Source: Paracnuella aquatica
GTDB taxonomy: Bacteria > Bacteroidota > Bacteroidia > Chitinophagales > Chitinophagaceae
Length of the DNA stretch: 64,000 bases
Direction of reading: 5' to 3'
Assembly: GCF_003332885.2 (NCBI RefSeq)
Contig: NZ_QOWJ01000001.1
Span: forward strand, 186,001-250,000
Shown: positions 54,133 through 62,512 of the stretch, one piece after another
How the letters are laid out: every line of letters starts with the position of its first letter
Numbering within the stretch: the stretch's first letter is position 1
Notes under the pieces: generated by a model
Told to the model about the DNA's origin: nothing
What the model saw: only the letters and a program-made list of their open reading frames with translations
The model's database searches: none
Made by a program: the position numbers and the translations under genes

Positions 54133-54394
54133 GGGTTGACCTGCTAATGCAACGCAGCACTTTTCAGATTTTTATTTATAGTTGCTGCATAAACATTCTT
54201 GCGCTGCACTGCTCAATCTTCATCTGAATTTTTTGTACCAAAATGGATTTCCTGCATCGTCCGTGCATCTCCATTTTATTTAAATAAATCCTATGAAGTC
54301 TTAATGCTAACTGCCATTTTGATTGTTGCATATTTAAAAAAAATAGATGCAACGGCCTGCGCAAACCCCGTGTCAACAATACAAAACCTGCTTT

Positions 54395-55669
54395 ATGCAC
54401 ACACAACGAACTAGCTTGCTCACCGCAATCACGCTGCTGCTGTTTGCCACAACTTTTACCGGCTGCCTTAAAGATGAATGCAGCAATACCTACACCATAT
54501 ACCGGCCCATTTATAAAAGCCTTGCTGCAGTTCGCAGCGACATGAAATGGGAGGCTGCCCGCAACATCGAACAACCGGGAAAGATTTACCTGTATGGCAA
54601 ATACCTCCTGCTGAATGATGTGGGCAAAGGCATTCATGTGTTTGACAACAGCGTGCCGGCGGCCCCTAAAAAAATGGGCTTTCTCCGTATTGGTGGCAAC
54701 GTGGATATGGCCATTCGCAATAATGTTTTATACGCCGATTCTTATGCTGACCTGGCGGTAATTCCCGTATCTGATTGGGCCAGCGCAAAGCCGGTAGCAT
54801 TCCAAGACAAAGTGTTTGCCGATCGCAATAATTACTGGCGCGATGCCAACAATGCCAGCGAAGTGCAGGTGATTGTGGGTTATGAAAAAAAGGATACGAT
54901 CGTTGACTGCGAAACGGTGAACACCTGGAACAATTGTCCCAATTGCTCCTTTGCTGATGCCAGCGGCAGGCCCATTTTTTCCAATGTTAATGCCAGTGCC
55001 GGCGGAGGTACCGGAACGGGCGGATCGATGGCACGTTTCACCCTTGTAGATCATTACCTGTACACCGTTACTACCAATACCCTTTCCACGTTCGATATAG
55101 CTAGTGCGCTGAATCCGCAAAAGGTGGACGATCGCATTTTAGGCGCAAACATTGAAACCATTTACCCTTTTGGCGGCAAATTATTCATCGGTTCCATGAC
55201 CGGTATGTTCCTGTTCGATCTGGTCAACCCGGCCGCACCTGCGCCACTGGGTACCTTTAGCCATGCACGGCGCTGCGATCCTGTGGTAACAGATGGCCGC
55301 TATGCATATGTTACGCTACGCGGCGGCGATGCTTGCGGTGGCAACTCCAATCAACTGGATGTGGTGGATGTAACCAATGTGCAGTCGCCCAGGCTGCTCA
55401 AAACCTACCCGCTCTCCGGTCCGTACGGTTTGTCCAAAGACGGCAACCTGTTGTTTATTTGCGATGGCAACGCCGGGATGAAAGTATATGATTGCTCCGA
55501 CCCAACGAACATGAAGCTGCTGCAAACCATCGCAAACCTGGGTACTACATACGATGTGATTGCACATAATGGCGTGGCGCTGGTAACCACCAAAAACGGC
55601 CTGTACCAGTTTGATTATGCCAACTTTACCGAGGTAAAGCAGCTTTCTAAAATTGCCCTCACCAACTAA
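54395..55669 (+). CDS. LVIVD-repeat beta-propeller lipoprotein
   Basis: A 424-aa surface or periplasmic lipoprotein with lipobox FTGC (Cys24). The mature part contains LVIVD-like repeats (GIHVFDNSVPAAPKKMGFLRI, MFLFDLVNPAAP, QLDVVDVTNVQSPRLLKTY, MKVYDCSDPTNMKLLQTI), predicted to form a propeller. An insert with several Cys (DCETVNTWNNCPNCSF) occurs at about 170-186. It probably belongs to the sigma-linked cluster 52158-56244, though a 262-nt gap precedes it. The function is unknown. Confidence 0.82.
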   Translation: MHTQRTSLLTAITLLLFATTFTGCLKDECSNTYTIYRPIYKSLAAVRSDMKWEAARNIEQPGKIYLYGKYLLLNDVGKGIHVFDNSVPAAPKKMGFLRIGGNVDMAIRNNVLYADSYADLAVIPVSDWASAKPVAFQDKVFADRNNYWRDANNASEVQVIVGYEKKDTIVDCETVNTWNNCPNCSFADASGRPIFSNVNASAGGGTGTGGSMARFTLVDHYLYTVTTNTLSTFDIASALNPQKVDDRILGANIETIYPFGGKLFIGSMTGMFLFDLVNPAAPAPLGTFSHARRCDPVVTDGRYAYVTLRGGDACGGNSNQLDVVDVTNVQSPRLLKTYPLSGPYGLSKDGNLLFICDGNAGMKVYDCSDPTNMKLLQTIANLGTTYDVIAHNGVALVTTKNGLYQFDYANFTEVKQLSKIALTN

Positions 55670-55674
55670 CGGAC

Positions 55675-56244
55675 ATGCACAAGTGTTTTATATTGTTGTT
55701 GGTGTTTGCATCGCTGCAAACCGCTGCGCAGGATAGCCTGCAGGCAAAAAATAGAGCAGCTTATTTTTCCATCAACCAGGCCATTCATTATGAGGGCTCA
55801 TCGGGCTCTGCTTTTGGCGTGCAAACAATTCATGGCGTCAGCTACCGAGGTTGGGCACTGGGTGCCGGCGTTGGTATTGATGGCTACAGGGTACGTAGTG
55901 TGCCCGTTTTGCTGCACTTGTCACGGGCATTGCCAATCAAGCGCATCCCGGTTTTTGTGTATGCCGAGGGCGGGCCTAATTTCTTTTGGGACCGCAAAGA
56001 AGAAGGCTGGTTTTGGGGCAACAAGGAAAGGAACAAAGGGTATTATTGGGACGTCGGTCTTCAGTACCGGGCACCATTGCGCAACAAAACCTTCCTGGTT
56101 TTTGGCGCAGGATTTTCCGAAAAAATTTACAGCGAAACTTTTACATCGCCGGTTTGGTGCGGCACGCCAGATTGCCCAACAATGACAAACCGTTTTGATT
56201 ATAAGTTTAGACGACTGGCGCTGAAAGCCGGCTTTGGCTTTTAA
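55675..56244 (+). CDS. Predicted outer-membrane beta-barrel protein
   Basis: A 189-aa exported protein with signal peptide 1-18 (ending QTAAQ), followed by amphipathic strands rich in Tyr/Trp/Phe and Gly (WALGAGVGIDGYRV, YYWDVGLQYRAPL, FLVFGAGFSEKIY) and a C-terminal aromatic-ended strand LALKAGFGF typical of outer-membrane barrels. It starts 5 nt after the LVIVD lipoprotein stop, so the two are surely cotranscribed and may act together. Confidence 0.78.
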   Translation: MHKCFILLLVFASLQTAAQDSLQAKNRAAYFSINQAIHYEGSSGSAFGVQTIHGVSYRGWALGAGVGIDGYRVRSVPVLLHLSRALPIKRIPVFVYAEGGPNFFWDRKEEGWFWGNKERNKGYYWDVGLQYRAPLRNKTFLVFGAGFSEKIYSETFTSPVWCGTPDCPTMTNRFDYKFRRLALKAGFGF

Positions 56245-56270
56245 GTGAAATTGATAACCGGATTGTTTGG

Positions 56271-57218
56271 TTAAACCTGTTGGTTGGCACCTTCAGCCAA
56301 AAACCGCACATTTCGTTGCAGCCCTTTGAGCTTCGCCCGGCTCAGAGGGCTTTTCTTAAATATTTTCCGAAACGCCTCTTCGCTCAGTACTTCCCAGTCG
56401 CGGGTGGAGAAATTAAGCACTTCGGGGATGGGCGTAAACTGCAGTTCGTTGTTTGGTTTGCTAAACCGGTTCCAGGGGCACACATCCTGGCAGGTATCGC
56501 AGCCAAACGCCCAATTCTGAAAACGGCCTTTTTGCTCATCGGGTATGATGGCGTCTTTTAACTCGATGGTAAAATAAGAAATGCACTTGCTGCCATTGAT
56601 CGTTTTATCGGTCCCGATGGCCTCGGTAGGGCAGGCGTCGATACAGCGCCGGCAGGATCCGCAATAATCACGGGCAAAAGGGTCATCGTACTCCAGCGCC
56701 ACATCCACAATCAGCGTGGCAATAAAGAAAAACGAGCCGCTTTCTTTGGTAATGAGGTTGCCGTTGCGGCCAATCCAACCCAGCCCGCTGCGCTGCGCCC
56801 AGGCACGCTCCAGCACCGGCGCCGAATCCACAAAGCCGCGGCCTTCAAACTGCCCGATGGCTGTTTGCATTTCCGCCATCATGCTTTTCAACGCGTCTTT
56901 GATCACCCAATGGTAATCGGTGCCCCAGGCATATTTCGAAATGCGGGCATCCGTTGCGGGCGGCTGTTGTGCCGGGAAATAATTTTTGAGCAGCGTAATT
57001 ACCGAACGTGCCCCCGGCACCAGTTTGGTGGGGTCGATGCGCAGGTCGAAATAATTTTCCATGTACTGCATACTGCCGTGCATGCCGCCGTGCAGCCAGC
57101 GCTCCAGCCGGCGGGCATCTTCGTCGAGCTGTTGGGCCCGCGCAATGCCGCATTGCTCAAAGCCATACCTGCAGGCCAGGTCTTTAATAAAGGTGGTATA
57201 TTTTGCTGCAGCACTCAT
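56271..57218 (-). CDS. queG: Epoxyqueuosine reductase
   Basis: Last step of queuosine synthesis in tRNA: reduces epoxyqueuosine using cobalamin and two 4Fe-4S clusters. 315 aa. The cluster motifs CGSCRRCIDACPTEAI (about 190-205) and CDTCQDVCPWN (about 239-249) are intact, and the N-terminal cobalamin/active-site region contains the family Asp in RISKYAWGTDYH (about 92-103). It lacks the C-terminal HEAT-like extension of some homologues. It is convergent with the preceding outer-membrane gene across only 26 nt. Confidence 0.95.
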   Translation of the reverse strand: MSAAAKYTTFIKDLACRYGFEQCGIARAQQLDEDARRLERWLHGGMHGSMQYMENYFDLRIDPTKLVPGARSVITLLKNYFPAQQPPATDARISKYAWGTDYHWVIKDALKSMMAEMQTAIGQFEGRGFVDSAPVLERAWAQRSGLGWIGRNGNLITKESGSFFFIATLIVDVALEYDDPFARDYCGSCRRCIDACPTEAIGTDKTINGSKCISYFTIELKDAIIPDEQKGRFQNWAFGCDTCQDVCPWNRFSKPNNELQFTPIPEVLNFSTRDWEVLSEEAFRKIFKKSPLSRAKLKGLQRNVRFLAEGANQQV

Positions 57219-57370
57219 GGCGCTGCAAAATTGGGGTTTAAATCCGAGCTTAAGTGTTAATCATCGGAGCCCATTTTACCTTTAAAAAGGGCTGCCGGGA
57301 AGAAATTATTGCTGAGGTTATTTTGATTTTTAAGAAAAAGTCGGAAATTTAGGCGCAAACTAACTGCGTT

Positions 57371-59374
57371 ATGATCCGTATTTTTCTACCCATTTTGCTA
57401 TTGGCAAGTGTATTTGCCTATGGCCAAAAATTGCCCGAGCCAAACACAAAGTTTGGCAAAATTACACCCGAAGAGCTACAGGTTAAAGTGTACAGCATCG
57501 ACAGCAGTGCCCCTGCGGTGGTACTGTTTGATGTAGGCAACACCCAGATCGTTGGCAACGATAAAGGCTGGCTGTCCATGCAATTCAAGCACCGCAAGCG
57601 CATCCATGTGCTTAACAAAAACGGCTACGACTATGCCGAGGTGACCATCCCGCTCTATAAGGATGGCAACGATGAAACCAAGCTCGATAACCTGAAAGCC
57701 GTAACCTACAACCTGGAAGGTGGCAAACTGGTGGAAACCAAGCTGGAAAAGTCGGGCATTTTTAAAGAGCAGATCGACAAAAACCGCAGCCGCGTAAAAT
57801 TCACTTTTCCGGCAGTGAAAGAAGGTTCGGTGGTGGAATTTGAGTACACCATTATTTCCGATTTCTATTTTACGCTGATGCCCTGGGAGTTCCAGGGCAG
57901 TATTCCACGCCTGTGGAGCGAATACAAATTTGAGCTGCCGCAGTTCATGGATTACATCTTCCTGGCACAGGGCTATTTTCCTTTTCATATAAAAGATCAA
58001 AAGAACCGGCGTCAGAGTTTTTACATCCGCGAAACCAATGCGGCCCAGCGCACCGAAACTTACACCATTGATGCAAACGTGGCTGACAACCGCTGGGTGA
58101 TGAAAGATGTGCCGGTCCTGCGCCGCGAAGAATTTACTTCAACCCTCGACAACCATATTGCCAAGATCGAGTTCCAGTTGGCCGGTTACCGCGACCCGCT
58201 GACGCCGCGCCGCATCATGAACGATTGGCCCGCCGCTGCTAAAAGCCTGATCGAGCGGGAAGATTTTGGCCGGTTGTACCTCGCCAACAATGGCTGGCTC
58301 AACGACGATGTAAAAGCTGCCATCAACGGCGCCAATGATCCGGTGCAAAAAGCAAAAAACATTTACACGTATGTACGTGACCGTTTTACCTGCACCGATC
58401 ATTCTTCGCTCATTCCTGACCAAAGCCTGAAGACTACAGTTAAAAACAATAAGGGCTCTGTTTCCGAAATCAACCTGCTGCTGGTAGCGATGCTGCGTTC
58501 GGCTGGTTTCAATGCGGAGCCGGTGGTGCTCAGCACCCGCGACAACGGCTATGCCCACAGCATTTACCCGTTGATGAACCGACTGAATTACGTAGTGTGC
58601 CAGGCGTACATCGATACCAACCTGGTGTACCTCGATGCGAGTTATAAAATGCTGGGTTTTGGTAAAATGATGTACGACTGTTACAACGGCACGGCCCGCA
58701 CCATCAATGAGTTTGCGCCGCATGTTGAGTTCCTGCCCGAATCGCTCATGGAGCAAAAAGTAACGCATGCCACCATCTTCAATGTGGATGGGAAATGGCA
58801 GGGCAATGTAAAACAGGTGCCTGGTTATTACGAGTCGTTTCAGCTGCGCAACAAAGTGCAGTCGGAAGGTATGGACGGCGTAAAAAAAGACGTGCAAAAA
58901 GTATTTGCGTCCAATGCGCTGCTGACTTCGTTTCAGGTCGACTCGTTGAAAGAACTGGAAAAGCCGCTGGCCATTCAATACCAGATGGATATGCAGACCA
59001 ACGGCGAAGACATTTTGTACATCAATCCGTTGCTGGGCGAAAAAGTTGGCGACAACCCGTTCAAGTCGGCTGAGCGTAACTACCCAGTGGAAATGCCATA
59101 CACGTTCAACGAAACATTTTTTGCCACCATTCAAATACCCGACGGATACGAGCTGGACGAAATGCCCAAAGGCATGCGCATGAAAATGAACGAGGAAGGT
59201 GACGGCCAGTTTGAATACCTGATTTCCCGCTCGGGCGGCACCATATCCATGCGGGTAACCATGGACATGAAACGTACTTTTTTTGTTCCGGAAGAATACG
59301 AAATGCTCCGCGAGTTTTTCAACCGCGTGGTTAGCAAACAATCGGAACAACTGGTATTTAAAAAGAAAAAATAA
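57371..59374 (+). CDS. DUF3857/transglutaminase-like protein lacking catalytic Cys
   Basis: A 667-aa exported protein (signal peptide 1-18). A DUF3857 beta domain (about 60-245) is followed by a transglutaminase-like domain (about 320-430) and a C-terminal beta domain. In the transglutaminase core the GDC motif is replaced: the position aligned with the catalytic Cys is Val364 (NKGSVSEINLLL), and the catalytic His position is Tyr407 (LNYVV). The Asp equivalent (Asp422, LVYLDAS) remains. It is therefore probably a non-catalytic paralogue of the next gene, which starts 5 nt downstream. Confidence 0.85.
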   Translation: MIRIFLPILLLASVFAYGQKLPEPNTKFGKITPEELQVKVYSIDSSAPAVVLFDVGNTQIVGNDKGWLSMQFKHRKRIHVLNKNGYDYAEVTIPLYKDGNDETKLDNLKAVTYNLEGGKLVETKLEKSGIFKEQIDKNRSRVKFTFPAVKEGSVVEFEYTIISDFYFTLMPWEFQGSIPRLWSEYKFELPQFMDYIFLAQGYFPFHIKDQKNRRQSFYIRETNAAQRTETYTIDANVADNRWVMKDVPVLRREEFTSTLDNHIAKIEFQLAGYRDPLTPRRIMNDWPAAAKSLIEREDFGRLYLANNGWLNDDVKAAINGANDPVQKAKNIYTYVRDRFTCTDHSSLIPDQSLKTTVKNNKGSVSEINLLLVAMLRSAGFNAEPVVLSTRDNGYAHSIYPLMNRLNYVVCQAYIDTNLVYLDASYKMLGFGKMMYDCYNGTARTINEFAPHVEFLPESLMEQKVTHATIFNVDGKWQGNVKQVPGYYESFQLRNKVQSEGMDGVKKDVQKVFASNALLTSFQVDSLKELEKPLAIQYQMDMQTNGEDILYINPLLGEKVGDNPFKSAERNYPVEMPYTFNETFFATIQIPDGYELDEMPKGMRMKMNEEGDGQFEYLISRSGGTISMRVTMDMKRTFFVPEEYEMLREFFNRVVSKQSEQLVFKKKK

Positions 59375-59379
59375 GAGCT

Positions 59380-61293
59380 ATGCGCCTATTGATTTGGATG
59401 GCAATGATGCTGGTGAGTGCCAGCCTTTTTGCCGCCGATAAAAAATACCCGGTGAGTGAAATACCACTGGAACTGCTGAAAAATGCACATGCGGTAAAGC
59501 GTATGGAGAACATCCGCATTGAGCTGGTGAGCAGCAACAAAACCGTCGTACGAAGAACTTATGCTATCACTGTGCTGGATAGGGATGGGGCCGGCTTTGC
59601 AGCGCTGGAAGAACCGTATGATAAACTAAAATCGGTTCGATCCATCGACGGCTGGCTGTATGATGCAGCGGGCAACGAGTTGCGGAAACTGAAAACAAAA
59701 GAGATCGAAGACCGCAGCGCTATTTCCAACATCAGTATTTATGAAGACAGCCGGGTGAAGCGCCATAGTTTTGGTGCACCCGCTTATCCATACACCGTTG
59801 TATACGACGTGGAAGTGCAGTACAACCATAGCTTTTACCTAGAGTCGTGGTACCCACAGGAAGCCGAGAATGTATCGGTGATGGATAGCCGTTTTTCGGT
59901 GGTAACTCCTGCAGCTTACAACCTGCGTTTTAAAGCAGTGAATTATAGCGGCGCGCCGCAAGTTACAACAGAAGGCAGCAAGCAAGTGCGTACCTGGCAG
60001 GTAAAAAACCTGAAGCCCATTGTGCGACCTTTTGCTGCACCGTTGTGGCAGGAGATGGCAACCATTGTTTACCTGGCGCCTTCCGAATTTCAAATTGAAG
60101 GATTCAATGGCGTAATGAGCAGCTGGCAGGATTTAGGCGCATTTCATGCACAATTGAACAAAGGCCGCGATATGCTGCCGCCCAACATCCAGGCAGAAGT
60201 AGTGCGCATTACTACCGGTTTAAAAACAGACCGGGAAAAGGCGGAAGCGCTCTACAAATATTTGCAGCAAAACACAAGGTATATTTCCATTCAACTGGGC
60301 ATTGGCGGCTGGCAGCCATTTGAAGCAGCGTTTGTTGCGCAAAAAGGTTACGGCGATTGCAAAGCCCTGAGCAATTACATGTATAGCCTGCTGAAAGCTG
60401 CAGGCATCAAATCGCACTATGCCATCATCCGTGCGGGCAACAGCAAAGAGGCCCGGAATATTTTGGAAGATTTTCCAATGAAGCAGTCGAACCACGTTAT
60501 TCTTTGTGTGCCGCTGCAGCGGGATTCGCTGTGGCTCGAATGTACCAGCCAAACGGAATCTGCAGGATATCTTGGATCGTTCACCGGCAACCGCAAGGCG
60601 CTGCTGGTTGACGAAGCCGGCGGACGCCTGGTAAATACGCCACGGTATGGCCTAGCCGAAAATTTACAGTTAAGAACCATCACCGGTAAACTGGATGGTG
60701 AAACCGGCAACCTGCAGGCAACGGTGGTAACGCAATTTGCTGCCATCCAGCAGGACGAAAAGCAGCAAGTACTGGAGCAAACGACCAAGGAAGAATTAAA
60801 GAAATCGCTGAACGAAGACCTTGGGCTGGCTACTTACGATGTCGTTAATTTTAGCTACGAGCAAAAGCGGGGCGCCTTGCCGCACATCGTAGAGCGCCTC
60901 GACCTGGCAGTGAACCGTTATGCAACCGTAAGCGGCAAAAGATTGTTCATTCTGCCCAACCTGCTCAACAAAGCGGGCAGCCCGTACATCGCAGAGCCGG
61001 AGCGCAAGTTTGATTTCTTTTTCGACCTTTCTTACCGCGATGTGGATTCGGTGGCGATTGAGCTGCCCGAAGGTTATACTTTGGAGGCACTGCCTGCGCC
61101 GGTGTCGCTGAAATCAGAATTCGGGTTATTTAAAAGCGAAGTAAAACTTACGGGCAATAAACTGCTGTACCGTAGAGAACGTGAACAATACGCCGGCCGG
61201 TACAAACCCGAAAAGTCAGCCGACATTGCGCAGTTTTATGCCGCCATGCACAAAGCCGACAATGCACGGGTAGTGTTGGTGAAAAAGGAGTGA
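59380..61293 (+). CDS. DUF3857/transglutaminase-like protein
   Basis: A 637-aa exported protein (signal peptide 1-18, ending LFAAD). The DUF3857 domain spans about 45-230 and the transglutaminase-like domain about 270-395. Here the Cys-His pair is kept: Cys327 in KGYGDCKALS and His372 in NHVILCV. The acidic third residue aligns with Glu387 (LWLECTS). These proteins may act as cysteine peptidases or peptide-bond-forming enzymes in the periplasm, but no substrate is known. It follows its inactive-looking paralogue in one operon. Confidence 0.87.
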   Translation: MRLLIWMAMMLVSASLFAADKKYPVSEIPLELLKNAHAVKRMENIRIELVSSNKTVVRRTYAITVLDRDGAGFAALEEPYDKLKSVRSIDGWLYDAAGNELRKLKTKEIEDRSAISNISIYEDSRVKRHSFGAPAYPYTVVYDVEVQYNHSFYLESWYPQEAENVSVMDSRFSVVTPAAYNLRFKAVNYSGAPQVTTEGSKQVRTWQVKNLKPIVRPFAAPLWQEMATIVYLAPSEFQIEGFNGVMSSWQDLGAFHAQLNKGRDMLPPNIQAEVVRITTGLKTDREKAEALYKYLQQNTRYISIQLGIGGWQPFEAAFVAQKGYGDCKALSNYMYSLLKAAGIKSHYAIIRAGNSKEARNILEDFPMKQSNHVILCVPLQRDSLWLECTSQTESAGYLGSFTGNRKALLVDEAGGRLVNTPRYGLAENLQLRTITGKLDGETGNLQATVVTQFAAIQQDEKQQVLEQTTKEELKKSLNEDLGLATYDVVNFSYEQKRGALPHIVERLDLAVNRYATVSGKRLFILPNLLNKAGSPYIAEPERKFDFFFDLSYRDVDSVAIELPEGYTLEALPAPVSLKSEFGLFKSEVKLTGNKLLYRREREQYAGRYKPEKSADIAQFYAAMHKADNARVVLVKKE

Positions 61294-61327
61294 CGCATCT
61301 GAAAAAAGATTGACCAATTTTATACTG

Positions 61328-61387
61328 TAACTATCGAAATAAAAAAGGGCTTTGATTTCTCAAAGCCCTTTTTTATTTCGATAGTTA
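61328..61387. terminator. 27-bp perfect bidirectional terminator
   Basis: 61328-61354 and 61361-61387 are exact reverse complements around a 6-nt loop, with A/T runs flanking a gggcttt core. The outer arm abuts the stop codon of the minus-strand gene. It is unusually long for this window. Confidence 0.9.
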
Positions 61388-62443
61388 TTACCTACAATTT
61401 GCGGGGAAAAGCGGGTCCAACGCATCTTTCAATTGAAAGCCGGCAGGCACACGGGCTTCATCCGACAACTCCTGCTGCAAGTATACGAATGCATATCCGC
61501 GGCAAAAATCTACAAAGGCTGTTGTGCCCTCAAACGATGGTGCAGCTAAGGCTGCCGCTTTGGTGCCGTCGTTTTCACCAACGGCCCATGCGCCCATTGT
61601 ATACTCCCAACCTTTGGCGGCATCGGGGCTGTATTTATTATTTTCGGCATTGGTCATGATTTGTCGCATGGCAGCCACCGAGCTTTCACTTAAAATACGC
61701 TGGCCATAATGGGTGCCGCCATTGAGCAGCATCCGCAGAAAACGCACATAATCGCCGGCGGTGCTGCGGGCACCGGTTGATGGCGAAATAGTAGATCCAT
61801 CCAGCGTAGCAAAAGTGGTTTGGCGCATGCCCATCGGTCGGAACAATTTCTGTTGCGCCAGCATGTCGAATTTCTTTTTGGTCACTACTTCCAGCACCCG
61901 GGCGGCAATATCAGGGCCCATGCCATTGAAGCGAAACGCTTCGCCGGCGTTGTTTTGAATTTCCCGTTTGGCATAACTGGCCGCTACCTCGTCAAGGTTT
62001 TCGAATTTCTTTTTAGCAAACAAGCCGCCCACTTTTGAATTTTCCGGCTGGATGCCGGTAAAATGCGCCAGGCAATGGCGGATGGTGACATAGTTTTTCA
62101 TGTAGGAACTAAATACCGGCAGGTATTTGCTCACTTTATCGTCCAGCGAAATTTTGCCTTCATCTACCAGCACCATCACCACGGCAGCGGTAAGCCACTG
62201 GCTGCTTAGGCCCAGCTCAGCCTGGCCGCGTTGTACGCTAAACAGCTTGGTATCCTTTTGAAAAACGACTGTATCCTTAGTGGCCACTACCAGCGCCACT
62301 TCTTTTTTCAGGGCCTTGGCCCGCTCGGCGGCAATAGCATCGGCAGCTGCATACTTGCCCTGTGCGTAGCCCGCCTGAAAAAATAACAGGCCAAATGATA
62401 ATGCACTGACTTTCAGTCGGTTTGAGCTAATGAAAACTGACAT
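61388..62443 (-). CDS. Serine-hydrolase (beta-lactamase) fold protein with degenerate active site
   Basis: A 351-aa exported protein of the class C beta-lactamase/PBP4-like family. Supporting landmarks are VDEGKISLDDKVSKYLP (93-109), IRHCLAHFTGI (121-131) and the RSTAGDYVRFLRMLLNGG block (226-243). All three catalytic motifs appear lost: the SxxK position reads Leu79-x-x-Gln82 (GLSSQWLTA), the YxN position reads Phe172-Asn173-Gly174, and the C-terminal HxG/KTG position reads PSF. It is therefore likely a non-catalytic binding protein. Signal peptide about 1-28. Confidence 0.82.
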   Translation of the reverse strand: MSVFISSNRLKVSALSFGLLFFQAGYAQGKYAAADAIAAERAKALKKEVALVVATKDTVVFQKDTKLFSVQRGQAELGLSSQWLTAAVVMVLVDEGKISLDDKVSKYLPVFSSYMKNYVTIRHCLAHFTGIQPENSKVGGLFAKKKFENLDEVAASYAKREIQNNAGEAFRFNGMGPDIAARVLEVVTKKKFDMLAQQKLFRPMGMRQTTFATLDGSTISPSTGARSTAGDYVRFLRMLLNGGTHYGQRILSESSVAAMRQIMTNAENNKYSPDAAKGWEYTMGAWAVGENDGTKAAALAAPSFEGTTAFVDFCRGYAFVYLQQELSDEARVPAGFQLKDALDPLFPANCR

Positions 62444-62512
62444 GTTTTCTGTTTTGGTGGAATGGATTGTGATTTGATAGGTAGAGAACGTACACCAAAT
62501 AAACTTATTTGT

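Noticed and set aside
58139..59350. 403-aa minus-strand reading frame opposite the first DUF3857 gene
   Set aside because: Composition (His/Val/Phe-rich, no domain) is that of an antisense shadow. The plus strand carries signal peptide and domains.
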